A stretch of 64,000 bases of DNA from NCBI GenBank assembly GCA_934636465.1, contig CAKUAR010000007.1:1-64000 (forward strand), read 5' to 3'. Origin of the DNA: an uncultured Muribaculaceae bacterium. GTDB taxonomy: Bacteria; Bacteroidota; Bacteroidia; Bacteroidales; Muribaculaceae. The notes under the pieces are model-generated. The model saw only the letters and a program-made list of their open reading frames with translations, searched no databases and had not been told where the DNA came from. Below are positions 1-8,685 of this stretch, in pieces. Each line of letters starts with the position of its first letter. The first letter of the stretch is position 1. The position numbers were made by a program, and so were the translations under genes.

Positions 1-208
1 AGCCGTTAGGCAAACCTGCGGTGTTTTTCATATTATTTTCACCCACAAGTTTTGCACTTCCATTTTGAATGTATAATATAGCAATTTTATGCCACACCCT
101 CCCATGCAAAACCCTAATATTCATCAATATGTTAATTCAGCATTAGCGAAACAATGAGTTATTCTGCTAATTTTGCATCAGAATTCAATGTTTTAACAAA
201 CTTCAACT
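1..208. other. AT-rich intergenic DNA at the left edge
   Basis: No convincing gene is visible. On the minus strand an ATG at 31 opens a frame that runs off the left edge after ten codons, which could be the start of a gene outside the window, but this is too short to judge. The rest is AT-rich and carries stops in all frames. It lies upstream of a decayed metallophosphoesterase fragment, so part of it may be eroded coding sequence. Confidence 0.4.
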
Positions 209-538
209 ATGAAAAATCAGTTTCATATTTTCAGTGTGAAGCCTTCGGCTTGAAAGGTGCGCATTTTTGAGGTCGGACGCGAACTCCCGGTGAAGCGCAT
301 CAAGTGCGAAGACCCTTGCGCCACCATGAGCTATGACATTCCCATGTTTAAGAAAAAAGGGTCGTATGGCGGCGGCAACGCCACCCGGGCCAACACCCAC
401 ATGTTTAGCGCAGTGGCAAGCAAGCCAAACGGCAAAATAACGGTGAAAGTGACCGACCGCTTTGGCCGCACCTACACCAGCGTCAAGCAGCTGCCCATAG
501 CTTGCACCATTGAGGCTCTTGCGCCGTCCGGCAAGTAA
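209..538 (+). pseudogene. Remnant of calcineurin-like phosphoesterase C-terminal domain
   Basis: The open stretch from GTG 257 to 538 (93 aa) resembles the C-terminal domain (MetallophosC type) of Bacteroidetes calcineurin-like phosphoesterases: a strand with GRELPVKRI, a DP motif (EDPCATMSYD), the THMF segment and the typical closing KVTDRFGRTYT. The catalytic metallophosphatase domain and the N-terminal domain are absent. In the same frame an ATG at 209 opens a short run that meets a TGA at 251-253, directly before the Lys that starts the recognisable homology; a former TGG (Trp) is plausible there. I read it as the eroded 3' end of a once larger gene, not a functional small protein. It shares the strong hairpin at 569-602 as a possible terminator. 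The family assignment is from motif memory and needs a profile search. Confidence 0.6.
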
Positions 539-568
539 AAATTGCACTTACACATAACGCAAAAAACA

Positions 569-602
569 AGAGTGCCGCAGCCTTTAGTGGTTGCGGCACT
601 CT
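569..602. terminator. Bidirectional intrinsic terminator
   Basis: A 14-bp stem (569-582 with 589-602, one G-U pair) closes a 6-nt loop. A-rich sequence lies on the left and TTTT on the right, so it can act in both directions: for the yebC transcript on the minus strand and for the pseudogene on the plus strand. Confidence 0.8.
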
Positions 603-634
603 GTTTTCAATATCCTTTTAGAGCGATGGCGAGA

Positions 635-1360
635 TTACTCCTCGTCTTCGTCTTGCATGTCGGTGAACACGTTTTGCACGTCCTCATCTTCCTCAAGCAC
701 TTCGATAAGAGCATTTACCTCCTCACGCTCCTCGGCGCCAAGTGTCTTGTAGGTAGCTGGCTCATACACAAACTCGCTGCTGTTGATTTCAAAGCCATTG
801 TCCTCAAGATACTTTTGAATATCACTGTTGGCCTCAAATGCGCCAGAAATCACCATTTCTTCTTCGTCCTGGTCGAAATCTTCTGCACCAAGATCAATGA
901 GTTCAAGCTCCAAATCCTCAAGCGTAACGCCGTCTTTCGGCTTCACGTGGAAATAGCACTTGTGCGAGAACATGAACGCCACCGAGCCAGAATTGCCGAG
1001 CGAACCGCCCTTTTTGTTGAAGTAGTTTCTCAAGTTGGCCACTGTGCGGGTTGTGTTGTCAGTGGCAGTCTCAACCAAAATGGCAATTCCGTGAGGACCA
1101 AATCCCTCATAAATCACTTCCTTGTAGTCGCTTGCGTCCTTCTCCGAAGCCTTCTTGATGGCACGGTCGATGGTGTCCTTTGGCATGTTGGCGGCCTTGG
1201 CATTGGCTATCAATGCACGCAGACGCGAGTTGCCCGACAAATCAGAGCCACCGGCCTTAACGGCTATGGTGATTTCCTTGCCTATGCGGGTAAATGTGCG
1301 CGACATGTTGCCCCAACGTTTCAATTTCCTTGCTTTGCGATATTCAAACGCTCTTCCCAT
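635..1360 (-). CDS. yebC: YebC/PmpR-family regulator (TACO1-like)
   Basis: 241 aa, full length for the YebC family. The N-terminus begins MGRAFEYRKARKLKRWG and continues with the conserved helical TFTRIGKEI segment, followed by the GGSDLSGNSRLR and NMPKDTIDRAIKKA motifs and the YEGFGPHGIAILVE strand that define the family. Members were described as DNA-binding regulators; recent work on the family links them to translation of difficult proline stretches, so the exact job here is not settled. The C-terminus is acidic (EEDEDVQNVFTDMQDEDEE). It lies 49 nt downstream of pheT on the same strand and probably shares its transcript, which ends at the hairpin 569-602. Confidence 0.93.
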   Translation of the reverse strand: MGRAFEYRKARKLKRWGNMSRTFTRIGKEITIAVKAGGSDLSGNSRLRALIANAKAANMPKDTIDRAIKKASEKDASDYKEVIYEGFGPHGIAILVETATDNTTRTVANLRNYFNKKGGSLGNSGSVAFMFSHKCYFHVKPKDGVTLEDLELELIDLGAEDFDQDEEEMVISGAFEANSDIQKYLEDNGFEINSSEFVYEPATYKTLGAEEREEVNALIEVLEEDEDVQNVFTDMQDEDEE

Positions 1361-1409
1361 AAATTTCTATTTATAATTTTATGTTTTTTGTTTTATTGTT
1401 TTTCTTTGT

Positions 1410-3875
1410 TTAGCGGAGTTTTGCGCCCACCTGCTTTTCGAGGTTTGTCACAATCTTCTTCATGATTGCCTCAATCTGCTTGTCCTGCATTGTCTTGTTG
1501 TCGTCTTGCAGCGTTATTGATATTGCATACGACTTCTTGCCGGCCTCAAGGTTCTTGCCCTCATACACGTCAAACAGGTTAACGCCTTTCAGATAGTGTT
1601 TCTCGCTTTGCTCCACCACCTTCTCAATGTCGGCGTAGGTCACCGTGCGGTCAACGAGCAGAGCCAAGTCGCGGCGCACTGGCAGCGTCTTTGCCAAATC
1701 GGCATATTTCACGTCTTTCTTCGACGCCAGACGGCATGCTTCAGTCCAGTTGACTTGAGCGAAACTCACAGGCTGGTCCACATCGTGTTTCTTCAGCAAG
1801 TCGCTGTCCACCTCGCCAATCACGGCAATCATCTTGCCGCCGCGTGTGGTGTAGGTGAGTGCAGCCTCAAACATCTCGTTGGCCAGCTGCTCTTGCTTCA
1901 AGTCGCGCACGTCAACGCCTATTCTCCTCAAGGCGTTTTCCATGTCGGCTTTCAGGTCATACACGCTCATGGCGCGCTCTTTCTCCACCCAGCTTTGCTC
2001 ATGGTTTTTGCCTGTGAGCCACATGCCCAGCACGTTGTGCTCGGTGTAGGGGGCAAGTGCCACTTCGGTGTTGTCGGCAGCAGGATTGAACTCATACACA
2101 TTGCCAAACTCATAGAATTTCAAGTTGGCGTTCTTGTGGTTCACGTTGCGCACTATGCTCTCCAGACCGCCAAACAGCAGTGTCTGCCTCATCACATTAA
2201 GGTCAGAGCTAAGTGGGTTCATCAAGTGCACGCAGTGGTCCTCCGGAAGGCTCTCAAGCCCGGTGTAGTTAGATGCCGCTGTGAGCGAGTTGTTCATTAT
2301 CTCATTGAAGCCGCGCGATGTGAGCTGGTTCGACACAAGCTCCTGCATGTCGTCGCGGAAGTCAACCTCACCGCAGTTCGACAAGCTGCTGTGCACCTCG
2401 TTGGTAAATTCCACGTTGTTGTAGCCATACACGCGCAATATGTCCTCCACCACATCGCATGGTCTTTGCACATCTACCCTGTAAGTTGGCACCACGAGGT
2501 TGAGTTTTTCGTCGTCCTCGGCCACAATCTGCATTTCAAGGCTCTTGACGATGCTCTTTATCATGTCCTTGCCTATTTCTTTGCCTATCAGGTTGTGCAC
2601 ATAGTCGTAGCGGAGCTCCACAGGGAAACCCGGGAAGTCGTGAGCCTTCACATCTACTATATCGCCGCAAATCTCGCCTCCGGCAAGCTCTTTCACCATC
2701 AGAGCGGCAAGTTTCAAGTTATATATCGTGTCGTTGGGGTCGATGCCGCGCTCAAATCTGAATGACGCGTCGGTGTTCAGGCCAAAACGGCGTGCGCTCT
2801 TGCGAATCCATGTCGGGTGGAAATAAGCAGACTCTATGAACACGTCGGTTGTCTCGTCTTTCACGCCCGAATCCAAGCCGCCAAACACACCGGCTATGCA
2901 CATTGGCTCCTCGTCGTTGCAAATCATCAAGTCACGGTCAGTGAGTGCGCGCTCCACACCGTCGAGTGTCACAAACTTGGTGCCAGGAGTCACCGTCTTC
3001 ACCACCACATGACCGCCTTTCACCTTGTTCAGGTCAAAGCAGTGCAGCGGTTGGCCAGTGCCAAGCAAAATATAGTTGGTTATATCCACTATGTTGTTGA
3101 TTGGGCGTTGTCCGGCTGCGCTCAAATAGTCCTTGAGCCATTTCGGGCTTTCCTTCACCTTCACGTTGCGTATCGTCACGCCGCAATAGCGCGGACAAGC
3201 CTCGGCGTTCTCCACGGTCACGCTGATTGCTCCGTCGGGGCGGTCGGTCTTGAAGGCATCTACGCTCGGGCGGTGCAGGTTGGCGGTCTTGCCGTGGCGC
3301 ACCAGCCATGCAGCCAAGTCGCGTGCCACACCATAGTGCGAAGCGCCGTCTATGCGGTTTGGTGTCAAGTCCACCTCTATCAGCCAGTCGCTCTCCACGC
3401 CGTAGTATTCGGCGGCAGGTGTTCCCACCTTGGCATCTTCTGGCAGCACTATTATGCCTGCGTGGTCAGTACCCACGCCTATCTCGTCTTCGGCGCAAAT
3501 CATGCCATACGATTCCACGCCGCGCAGTTTCGATTTCTTTATAGTGAATTCCTCGTCTCCGTCATATAGTTTTGTGCCCAGAGTGGCAACAATCACTTTC
3601 TCGCCGGCGGCCACGTTGGCTGCGCCGCACACTATTTGTGCCGGAGCTTCTCCGTTGCCCAAGTCCACGGTGGTCACATGCAGGTGGTCGCTGTTGGGGT
3701 GCGCCTCACAAGTCAGCACCTTGCCCACCACGAGACCTTTCAGACCTCCCTTGATGGTTTCCACCTCCTCAATGGCGTCAACCTCCAAGCCGAGCGATGT
3801 GAGCGCGTCGCTCACTTCTTGTGGAGTCAGTTCAAAGTCGAGATACTCCTTCAACCATTTATATGAAACATTCAT
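1410..3875 (-). CDS. pheT: Phenylalanine--tRNA ligase beta subunit
   Basis: 821 aa, normal for bacterial PheT. It charges tRNA-Phe as an alpha2beta2 enzyme with PheS in the cytoplasm. The start MNVSYKWLKEYLDF is the standard beginning. Next come the EMAP/OB-type tRNA-binding domain (about residues 40-155, with VGKVLTCEAHPNSDHLHVT), the B3/B4 editing domain around residues 215-400 (INNIVDITNYILLGTGQPLHCFD), the B5 domain, the catalytic-core-like domain and a C-terminal anticodon-binding FDX-ACB domain (PVRRDLALLVDRTVTYADIE). pheS is not in this window, so the two subunits are encoded apart. A -7 element lies at 3933-3940, and yebC follows 49 nt downstream. Confidence 0.97.
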   Translation of the reverse strand: MNVSYKWLKEYLDFELTPQEVSDALTSLGLEVDAIEEVETIKGGLKGLVVGKVLTCEAHPNSDHLHVTTVDLGNGEAPAQIVCGAANVAAGEKVIVATLGTKLYDGDEEFTIKKSKLRGVESYGMICAEDEIGVGTDHAGIIVLPEDAKVGTPAAEYYGVESDWLIEVDLTPNRIDGASHYGVARDLAAWLVRHGKTANLHRPSVDAFKTDRPDGAISVTVENAEACPRYCGVTIRNVKVKESPKWLKDYLSAAGQRPINNIVDITNYILLGTGQPLHCFDLNKVKGGHVVVKTVTPGTKFVTLDGVERALTDRDLMICNDEEPMCIAGVFGGLDSGVKDETTDVFIESAYFHPTWIRKSARRFGLNTDASFRFERGIDPNDTIYNLKLAALMVKELAGGEICGDIVDVKAHDFPGFPVELRYDYVHNLIGKEIGKDMIKSIVKSLEMQIVAEDDEKLNLVVPTYRVDVQRPCDVVEDILRVYGYNNVEFTNEVHSSLSNCGEVDFRDDMQELVSNQLTSRGFNEIMNNSLTAASNYTGLESLPEDHCVHLMNPLSSDLNVMRQTLLFGGLESIVRNVNHKNANLKFYEFGNVYEFNPAADNTEVALAPYTEHNVLGMWLTGKNHEQSWVEKERAMSVYDLKADMENALRRIGVDVRDLKQEQLANEMFEAALTYTTRGGKMIAVIGEVDSDLLKKHDVDQPVSFAQVNWTEACRLASKKDVKYADLAKTLPVRRDLALLVDRTVTYADIEKVVEQSEKHYLKGVNLFDVYEGKNLEAGKKSYAISITLQDDNKTMQDKQIEAIMKKIVTNLEKQVGAKLR

Positions 3876-3932
3876 AACGTTATGTTTTTTTGCGCAAAAG
3901 CTCTGTCACGAGCCTAATTATCTAATATCGTG

Positions 3933-3940
3933 CAAAGTTA
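3933..3940 (-). promoter_or_regulatory. Promoter -7 element for pheT-yebC
   Basis: TAACTTTG on the minus strand matches the Bacteroidetes consensus TAnnTTTG, 58 nt upstream of the pheT start. A weak TTG lies at 3965-3967 (24-nt spacing). Confidence 0.6.
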
Positions 3941-3997
3941 TAAAGAAAATTCCACTTACATGCCCAATTTTCCCATTAGATTTCTGCCACACAAAAC

Positions 3998-4033
3998 AGT
4001 TGGAGCCACGCCTTGATGGCGCGGCCCCAGTTT
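3998..4033 (-). terminator. Terminator downstream of serS
   Basis: GC-rich inverted repeat, about 13 bp with G-U pairs (4000-4012 with 4018-4030), flanked by TTTT on the minus-strand 3' side and by a T7 run on the plus side. It separates the serS end from the pheT promoter. Confidence 0.7.
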
Positions 4034-4062
4034 TTTTGCACTATTATGTTCTCACACTGTGT

Positions 4063-5334
4063 TTAGTCGATGATGTCGAAATGCGTGTATGGGCGCAAAG
4101 CCTCTGGAATCACTATGCCCTCTGGAGTTTGGTTGTTCTCAAGCAGAGCGGCCACAATGCGTGGCAATGCCAGAGCCGAGCCGTTGAGCGTGTGCACCAG
4201 GTGCGGCTTCTTGTCGTCGCCGCGGTAGCGGCACTTCAAGCGGTTGGCCTGATATGTCTCGAAGTTCGACACCGAGCTAACCTCCAACCAGCGTTTCTGG
4301 GCAGCCGACCACACCTCAAAGTCGAATGTGATGGCCGATGTGAAGCTCATGTCACCGCCACACAGGCGCAATATGTGCCAAGGCAATTCCAGCTTTTCGA
4401 GCAAGCCTTGCACATGATTTTTCATTTCCTCAAGTGCGGCATAAGAGTTCTCCGGCTTCTCGATACGCACGATTTCCACCTTGTCGAACTGGTGCAGACG
4501 GTTCAAACCGCGCACGTCCTTGCCATAAGAGCCTGCCTCGCGACGGAAGCATGCGCTATATGCGCAGCACTTCTTAGGCAACTCCTCCTGCGGAATGATT
4601 TCACCGCGAAATATGTTAGTCACAGGCACCTCAGCCGTAGGAATCAAATAGAAGTTGTCAACCTCGCAGTGATACATCTGGCCTTCCTTGTCGGGCAGTT
4701 GGCCTGTGCCAAGACCCGAAGCCTCGTTCACCACGTATGGCGGCTCTATCTCGGTGTAGCCAGCCTTGCCGGCCTCGTCGAGGAAGAACTGAATGAGGGC
4801 GCGCTGCAAGCGTGCACCCTTGCCCACATACACAGGGAAACCTGCGCCAGTGATTTTCACACCCAGGTCAAAGTCGATGATGTTATATTTCTTGGCCAGC
4901 TCCCAGTGTGGCAGGGCGTCTTCTGGCAGCTTCACGTCTGGGCCACCAGTCTTCTCCACCACGTTGTCAGCAGCGGTTTTTCCCTCTGGCACGCCTGCGT
5001 ATGGCACGTTTGGCACCGAGAGAAGAATGTTGGTTATCTCGTCCTCTACCTTCTTGAGGTTATCGTCAATCTCCTTGTTTGTCGCTTTCAGAGCGGCCAC
5101 TTCGTCTTTCACGGCAGCGGCTTCGTCTTTCTTTCCCTGCTTCATGAGAGCACCTATCTGAGCGGCGAGCTTGTTGAGTTGGGCAGCGTTGTCGTCACGT
5201 TGTTTTTGTGCCGAGCGGCGCTCCCTGTCAAGCTCCACAACACGCATGATTGGCTCGCGGCCGTCAAATTGCTTCACGGCGAGGCGGCGAATCACGTCTT
5301 CGGGGTTCTCGTTGATTAATTGTAATGTAAGCAT
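4063..5334 (-). CDS. serS: Serine--tRNA ligase
   Basis: 423 aa, class II synthetase charging tRNA-Ser (and tRNA-Sec where present). The N-terminal 110 residues form the long antiparallel coiled coil that grips the tRNA variable arm (charged heptads around DRERRSAQKQRDDNAAQLNK and KDEAAAVKDEVAALKATNKE). The catalytic domain has motif 2 (CFRREAGSYGKDVRGLNRLH) and motif 3 (NGSALALPRIVAALLENNQ). It starts at MLTLQLINENPEDVIRRLAV, the usual start. It sits 45 nt after the YqeY-like gene and may be the last gene of the transcript coming from the division cluster, since no -7 element is obvious in the gap. Confidence 0.97.
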   Translation of the reverse strand: MLTLQLINENPEDVIRRLAVKQFDGREPIMRVVELDRERRSAQKQRDDNAAQLNKLAAQIGALMKQGKKDEAAAVKDEVAALKATNKEIDDNLKKVEDEITNILLSVPNVPYAGVPEGKTAADNVVEKTGGPDVKLPEDALPHWELAKKYNIIDFDLGVKITGAGFPVYVGKGARLQRALIQFFLDEAGKAGYTEIEPPYVVNEASGLGTGQLPDKEGQMYHCEVDNFYLIPTAEVPVTNIFRGEIIPQEELPKKCCAYSACFRREAGSYGKDVRGLNRLHQFDKVEIVRIEKPENSYAALEEMKNHVQGLLEKLELPWHILRLCGGDMSFTSAITFDFEVWSAAQKRWLEVSSVSNFETYQANRLKCRYRGDDKKPHLVHTLNGSALALPRIVAALLENNQTPEGIVIPEALRPYTHFDIID

Positions 5335-5379
5335 ACTCTATGATTGTGTCATTAAACTTAATTTCGTTGTTATTTCCTT

Positions 5380-5829
5380 TTAGGCGAGCAATTCTTTCAC
5401 CTTTGCCGAGATTGATTTTCCGTCGGCCTTGCCGGCAAGCTGCTTTGTGGCCATGCCCATCACCTTGCCCATGTCTTTCATCGACGTTGCTCCAGTCTTG
5501 GCTATTATGTCGCGCACGGCGGCAGTCAACTCCTCTGGAGTGAGAGGTTTTGGCAAAAACTCGGCAATCACGCCTGCCTGAAAACGTTCTTGCTCCGCAA
5601 GGTCATTACGGTTGTTTTGAGCAAACAGTTCAGCGGTTTCCACATGCTGCTTATGCAGACGCACAAGTGTCTTGATGGCAGCCTCGTCGGTCACCTCGCC
5701 CTTGCTCTCGGGAGCGGTTTTGACTATCAGAAAAGCGGCTTTGATAAGTTGCAGCGCTTCCAGACGCTGCTTGTCACGTGCAAGCATAGCCGATTTAATG
5801 CCGGCATTGACAGTTTCAAATATACTCAT
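5380..5829 (-). CDS. GatB/YqeY domain-containing protein
   Basis: 149 aa from ATG 5829 (MSIFETVNAGIKSAMLARDK). The open frame extends to 5907, but the extra 26 residues are unlike the family start, so 5829 is chosen. It matches the YqeY family: an all-alpha protein with the same fold as the tRNA-binding tail of GatB/GatE (LRLEALQLIKAAF-type helix, a QNRNDLAEQE-type segment, C-terminal MGKVMGMATKQLAGKADGKS). The family is thought to act in tRNA-dependent amidation or tRNA binding, but the function of the free-standing form is unproven. It lies 90 nt downstream of ftsZ and 45 nt upstream of serS. Confidence 0.88.
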   Translation of the reverse strand: MSIFETVNAGIKSAMLARDKQRLEALQLIKAAFLIVKTAPESKGEVTDEAAIKTLVRLHKQHVETAELFAQNNRNDLAEQERFQAGVIAEFLPKPLTPEELTAAVRDIIAKTGATSMKDMGKVMGMATKQLAGKADGKSISAKVKELLA

Positions 5830-5919
5830 AGTCTTTCCTTTTTTTGCCAGAAGTTGCTCACGGCTTCCTTTTTGTTTTTTACGCCGCAAAATTACACAAT
5901 AATTCACTAATTTTCAACT

Positions 5920-7305
5920 TCAACCCATCATTGAGCCAAAGTTGATTGTGCCCTGCTTGCCCTTCTTAGGCTCTTCGTGGCGCGGAGCCTTGGTCTTGGG
6001 CTCGTTTTGTTTTGCCTTGATTGCTGACAAAAACTCCGGTTTACGCTTAAATGTGGGCGTGCTCCACAGCATGTCTATTATCTCGTCATTGTCCATGTCG
6101 TCGAGTCGCAGCACCACATAGCGAGCCTTTGCACGCTCCGAGTCTTGGTCTATTATGGCTTTTGCTCCATACTCGTCCATAAGGCGCTTGCGCGGATCTG
6201 GCTCTGGGGCTGGTGCGGCTTTCTTCACCTCAGCCACCTGCGATTGTGTGCTTCTCTTGGGCTGTGCCAAGCTCTCGTCGTTTATCGAGGCATCAAAACC
6301 AGCGGCAAGTATCGTGATTTTCACGCGGTCCTCAAGAGTCTCGTCATACACCCAACCGGTAATCACATCTACATCGGTGCTGCAATTTGACGTAAACGCC
6401 TGTAACTCCTTGACTTCCTCCGTCTTGAACGGATTTTTTGCCTTCGGGTTGATATACACGTTCACCAATATGCGTTTCGAGCCATACACGTCGCGGTTTT
6501 TCAGCAGCGGTGACTCCAGAGCGTCTTCTATTGCCTTGGTCACACGGTGCTCACCCTCGCCATAACCAGTGCTGATGATTGCCACGCCTCCATTGCGCAG
6601 TGTGGTGTTCACGTCTCTGAAGTCAAGGTTCATCGTGCCATTGGCTATAATCAGGTCTGAAATGCTGCGTGCTGCTACCGACAGCGTGTCGTCGGCCTTG
6701 CCGAATGCGTTCACGAAATCCAGGTCTGGATATATCTCCGTCAGGCGTTGGTTGTTGATTACGAGCAGAGCATCTACATATTTGCCCATTTCGTCAGCGC
6801 CAGCCAATGCCTTCAATATCTTCTTTTGTCCCTCAAACAGGAATGGTATGGTCACAATGCCTATCGTCAGCATGCCGCACTCTCTTGCTATGCGAGCCAC
6901 TATAGGTGCTGCACCAGTTCCGGTGCCACCACCCATTCCGGCAGTGACAAACACCATTTTTGTCTCATCGTTAAACAGAGCCGCTATTTCATCTGCGCTC
7001 TCCTCGGCGGCTTTCTTTGCCACATCGGGGTCGTTGCCAGCTCCAAGTCCTTCACAAGTGTTAGGGCCAAGCAACAGGCGGTTTGGCACAGGCGAGTTGT
7101 TAAGGGCCTGGCGGTCAGTATTGGCAACCACAAACGACACACCCTCTATGTTTTGCGAGTACATGTGGTTCACGGCGTTGTCACCGCCACCGCCCACGCC
7201 CACAACCTTTATGAGTACAGGTGTCTTTTTCTTTTCCACATTATCCTCCACAAATCCAGAGTTATCGGCTATGCCGTTCATTATGTCATCTTGATGTTCT
7301 TCCAT
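5920..7305 (-). CDS. ftsZ: Cell division protein FtsZ
   Basis: 461 aa, longer than the E. coli protein (383 aa). It is the tubulin-like GTPase that forms the Z ring. Visible features: a short acidic N-terminal extension, the nucleotide-binding start VVGVGGGGDNAVNHM, the tubulin signature GGGTGTGAAPIVA, the T7 loop NLDFRDVNTTL, and a long variable C-terminal linker. Within the tail a STPTFKRKPEF segment may be the FtsA-binding conserved peptide; about 35 more residues follow, rich in Lys, Glu and Pro, ending in GTINFGSMMG. It is the last classic dcw gene, 37 nt downstream of ftsA. Confidence 0.97.
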   Translation of the reverse strand: MEEHQDDIMNGIADNSGFVEDNVEKKKTPVLIKVVGVGGGGDNAVNHMYSQNIEGVSFVVANTDRQALNNSPVPNRLLLGPNTCEGLGAGNDPDVAKKAAEESADEIAALFNDETKMVFVTAGMGGGTGTGAAPIVARIARECGMLTIGIVTIPFLFEGQKKILKALAGADEMGKYVDALLVINNQRLTEIYPDLDFVNAFGKADDTLSVAARSISDLIIANGTMNLDFRDVNTTLRNGGVAIISTGYGEGEHRVTKAIEDALESPLLKNRDVYGSKRILVNVYINPKAKNPFKTEEVKELQAFTSNCSTDVDVITGWVYDETLEDRVKITILAAGFDASINDESLAQPKRSTQSQVAEVKKAAPAPEPDPRKRLMDEYGAKAIIDQDSERAKARYVVLRLDDMDNDEIIDMLWSTPTFKRKPEFLSAIKAKQNEPKTKAPRHEEPKKGKQGTINFGSMMG

Positions 7306-7342
7306 ATCTTAAGCTTTTTTCCGTTTCACTTCAGTTTTTAGG

Positions 7343-8656
7343 TCATTTCTCGCCATCTGCGTCATTCTCATCAAGGAGCACGCTGGCTCTTTTTAGCAGT
7401 TTGTCAAAGAAACCGCTTTTTTTCTTCTTTGCACCGGCGTTGTTTTCTTCTGCCTTTGGCGCAGGAGCTGGCGTAGGAGTCGGTTCTGGTGCAGGCTCTC
7501 CACCAAACACGGGACCATCTACATATTCCATGCGCTCCACACAACTCTCGCCAGCTTCCATGCGTTTGGCCGAGCGTGAAAGCAACGAGAAAATTTCTAT
7601 ATATTCCGGGCGGTTAACGTGGTGATCGGTTATCTCCACGTCAATCGGATAGTCGCCACGACGCACCTTCACCTTCAAGTCTTCTTCCATCTTTTCGGGC
7701 AGTCCCTTGAGCTGCGCACCGCCACCCACTATCACTATGCTCTTCACATCGAGCGTGGAGAGCTTGGCGTATGCCACCTGCTCATTGATGTTGGCTATTA
7801 TCTCGCCCATTCTTGCCGAGATAAATGAGGCCGCATCGGTCGATTTCACTCCACCCACCTCTATGTTGTCGGCATTGGGGTCAAGCGGGCTGTTAAGGTT
7901 GAGCTTTATGCTCTCTGCCTCATCTTCCACCACGCTCAAGCCCATGGCTATGTCTTTGGTCAAATTGAGTCCGCCAAGCGGCAGTGTGTTGAGATAGCAC
8001 AGCGCATTGTTTTTGTAGATTGACACCGTGGTGGTTTCTGCGCCCATATCCACCAGCATGCACCCCAGCGACCTCTCCGACTCCGTGAGCACTTCTTTTG
8101 CCACAGCGAGCGGAGTTATAACATACTCCTTGTTGAGCATGCCTATTGAGCGGTCAAGGTTCTGCTTCACCATGTCTTTGGCCACAATCAGGTTGACACT
8201 GATACTGATTTTCGAGCCGAATTGCCCCACAGGGTTTGTGGTCTCCTTGTTGTCAACCTTGATTACGCGCGGCACTATGTCTATAATCTCATAGCCCTTT
8301 TGCGGGTTTTTGGTCATCTCCCTGATATAGCTCTTAATCATGTCCTCGGTTATTGGGCGCGAAGAGTCGATGCCGTGCTCCGACTCAACTTCCACCGAGT
8401 GCACCGAGCGTCCAGACACACCCACATACACTTTCTTTATCACACCGTCAATCGCATTTTCCAAACGAGTGATTATGCGGTTAATGCTGCTCTTCACCAT
8501 GTCTGGATTTTGTATGCCGCCGTAGCGCACGCAATTCGACAGCTTCTCTCTTTCCAGGCATCTCACTTGCACTCCTGCCGCTGTTTTTTCGGCTATGGCA
8601 CCCACTATCTTGGAGCTGCCAATCTCAAATGCAACTATATATTGGTTCTTTCCCAT
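7343..8656 (-). CDS. ftsA: Cell division protein FtsA
   Basis: 437 aa, actin/Hsp70-fold ATPase that tethers FtsZ to the membrane. It begins MGKNQYIVAFEIGSSKIVGA (phosphate 1 motif) and has the phosphate 2 region LVDMGAETTTVSIYKNNAL and the adenosine motif IVIVGGGAQLKGLPEKME. After a Pro/Ala-rich linker (PAPEPTPTPAPAPKAEEN) the C-terminus carries a likely amphipathic membrane-targeting helix around FFDKLLKRASVLL, as in other FtsA proteins. It sits between ftsQ (29 nt) and ftsZ (37 nt). Confidence 0.97.
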   Translation of the reverse strand: MGKNQYIVAFEIGSSKIVGAIAEKTAAGVQVRCLEREKLSNCVRYGGIQNPDMVKSSINRIITRLENAIDGVIKKVYVGVSGRSVHSVEVESEHGIDSSRPITEDMIKSYIREMTKNPQKGYEIIDIVPRVIKVDNKETTNPVGQFGSKISISVNLIVAKDMVKQNLDRSIGMLNKEYVITPLAVAKEVLTESERSLGCMLVDMGAETTTVSIYKNNALCYLNTLPLGGLNLTKDIAMGLSVVEDEAESIKLNLNSPLDPNADNIEVGGVKSTDAASFISARMGEIIANINEQVAYAKLSTLDVKSIVIVGGGAQLKGLPEKMEEDLKVKVRRGDYPIDVEITDHHVNRPEYIEIFSLLSRSAKRMEAGESCVERMEYVDGPVFGGEPAPEPTPTPAPAPKAEENNAGAKKKKSGFFDKLLKRASVLLDENDADGEK

Positions 8657-8685
8657 AACTATGAAGGTATTTTGTCTTGTTTTAA

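Noticed and set aside
1..31. Minus-strand ATG at 31 opening a frame off the left edge
   Set aside because: Only ten codons visible and no promoter match; cannot be called a gene.
1596..2765. Long plus-strand open frame (389 codons) antisense to pheT
   Set aside because: Shadow frame of the strongly coding pheT; no recognisable domain and no start signal.
3430..5319. Long plus-strand open frame (629 codons) across pheT and serS
   Set aside because: It crosses the terminator and two real genes on the opposite strand; composition is that of a shadow frame.
7430..7510. Low-complexity Pro/Ala stretch in ftsA as a repeat element
   Set aside because: It is the ordinary variable linker before the membrane-targeting helix.
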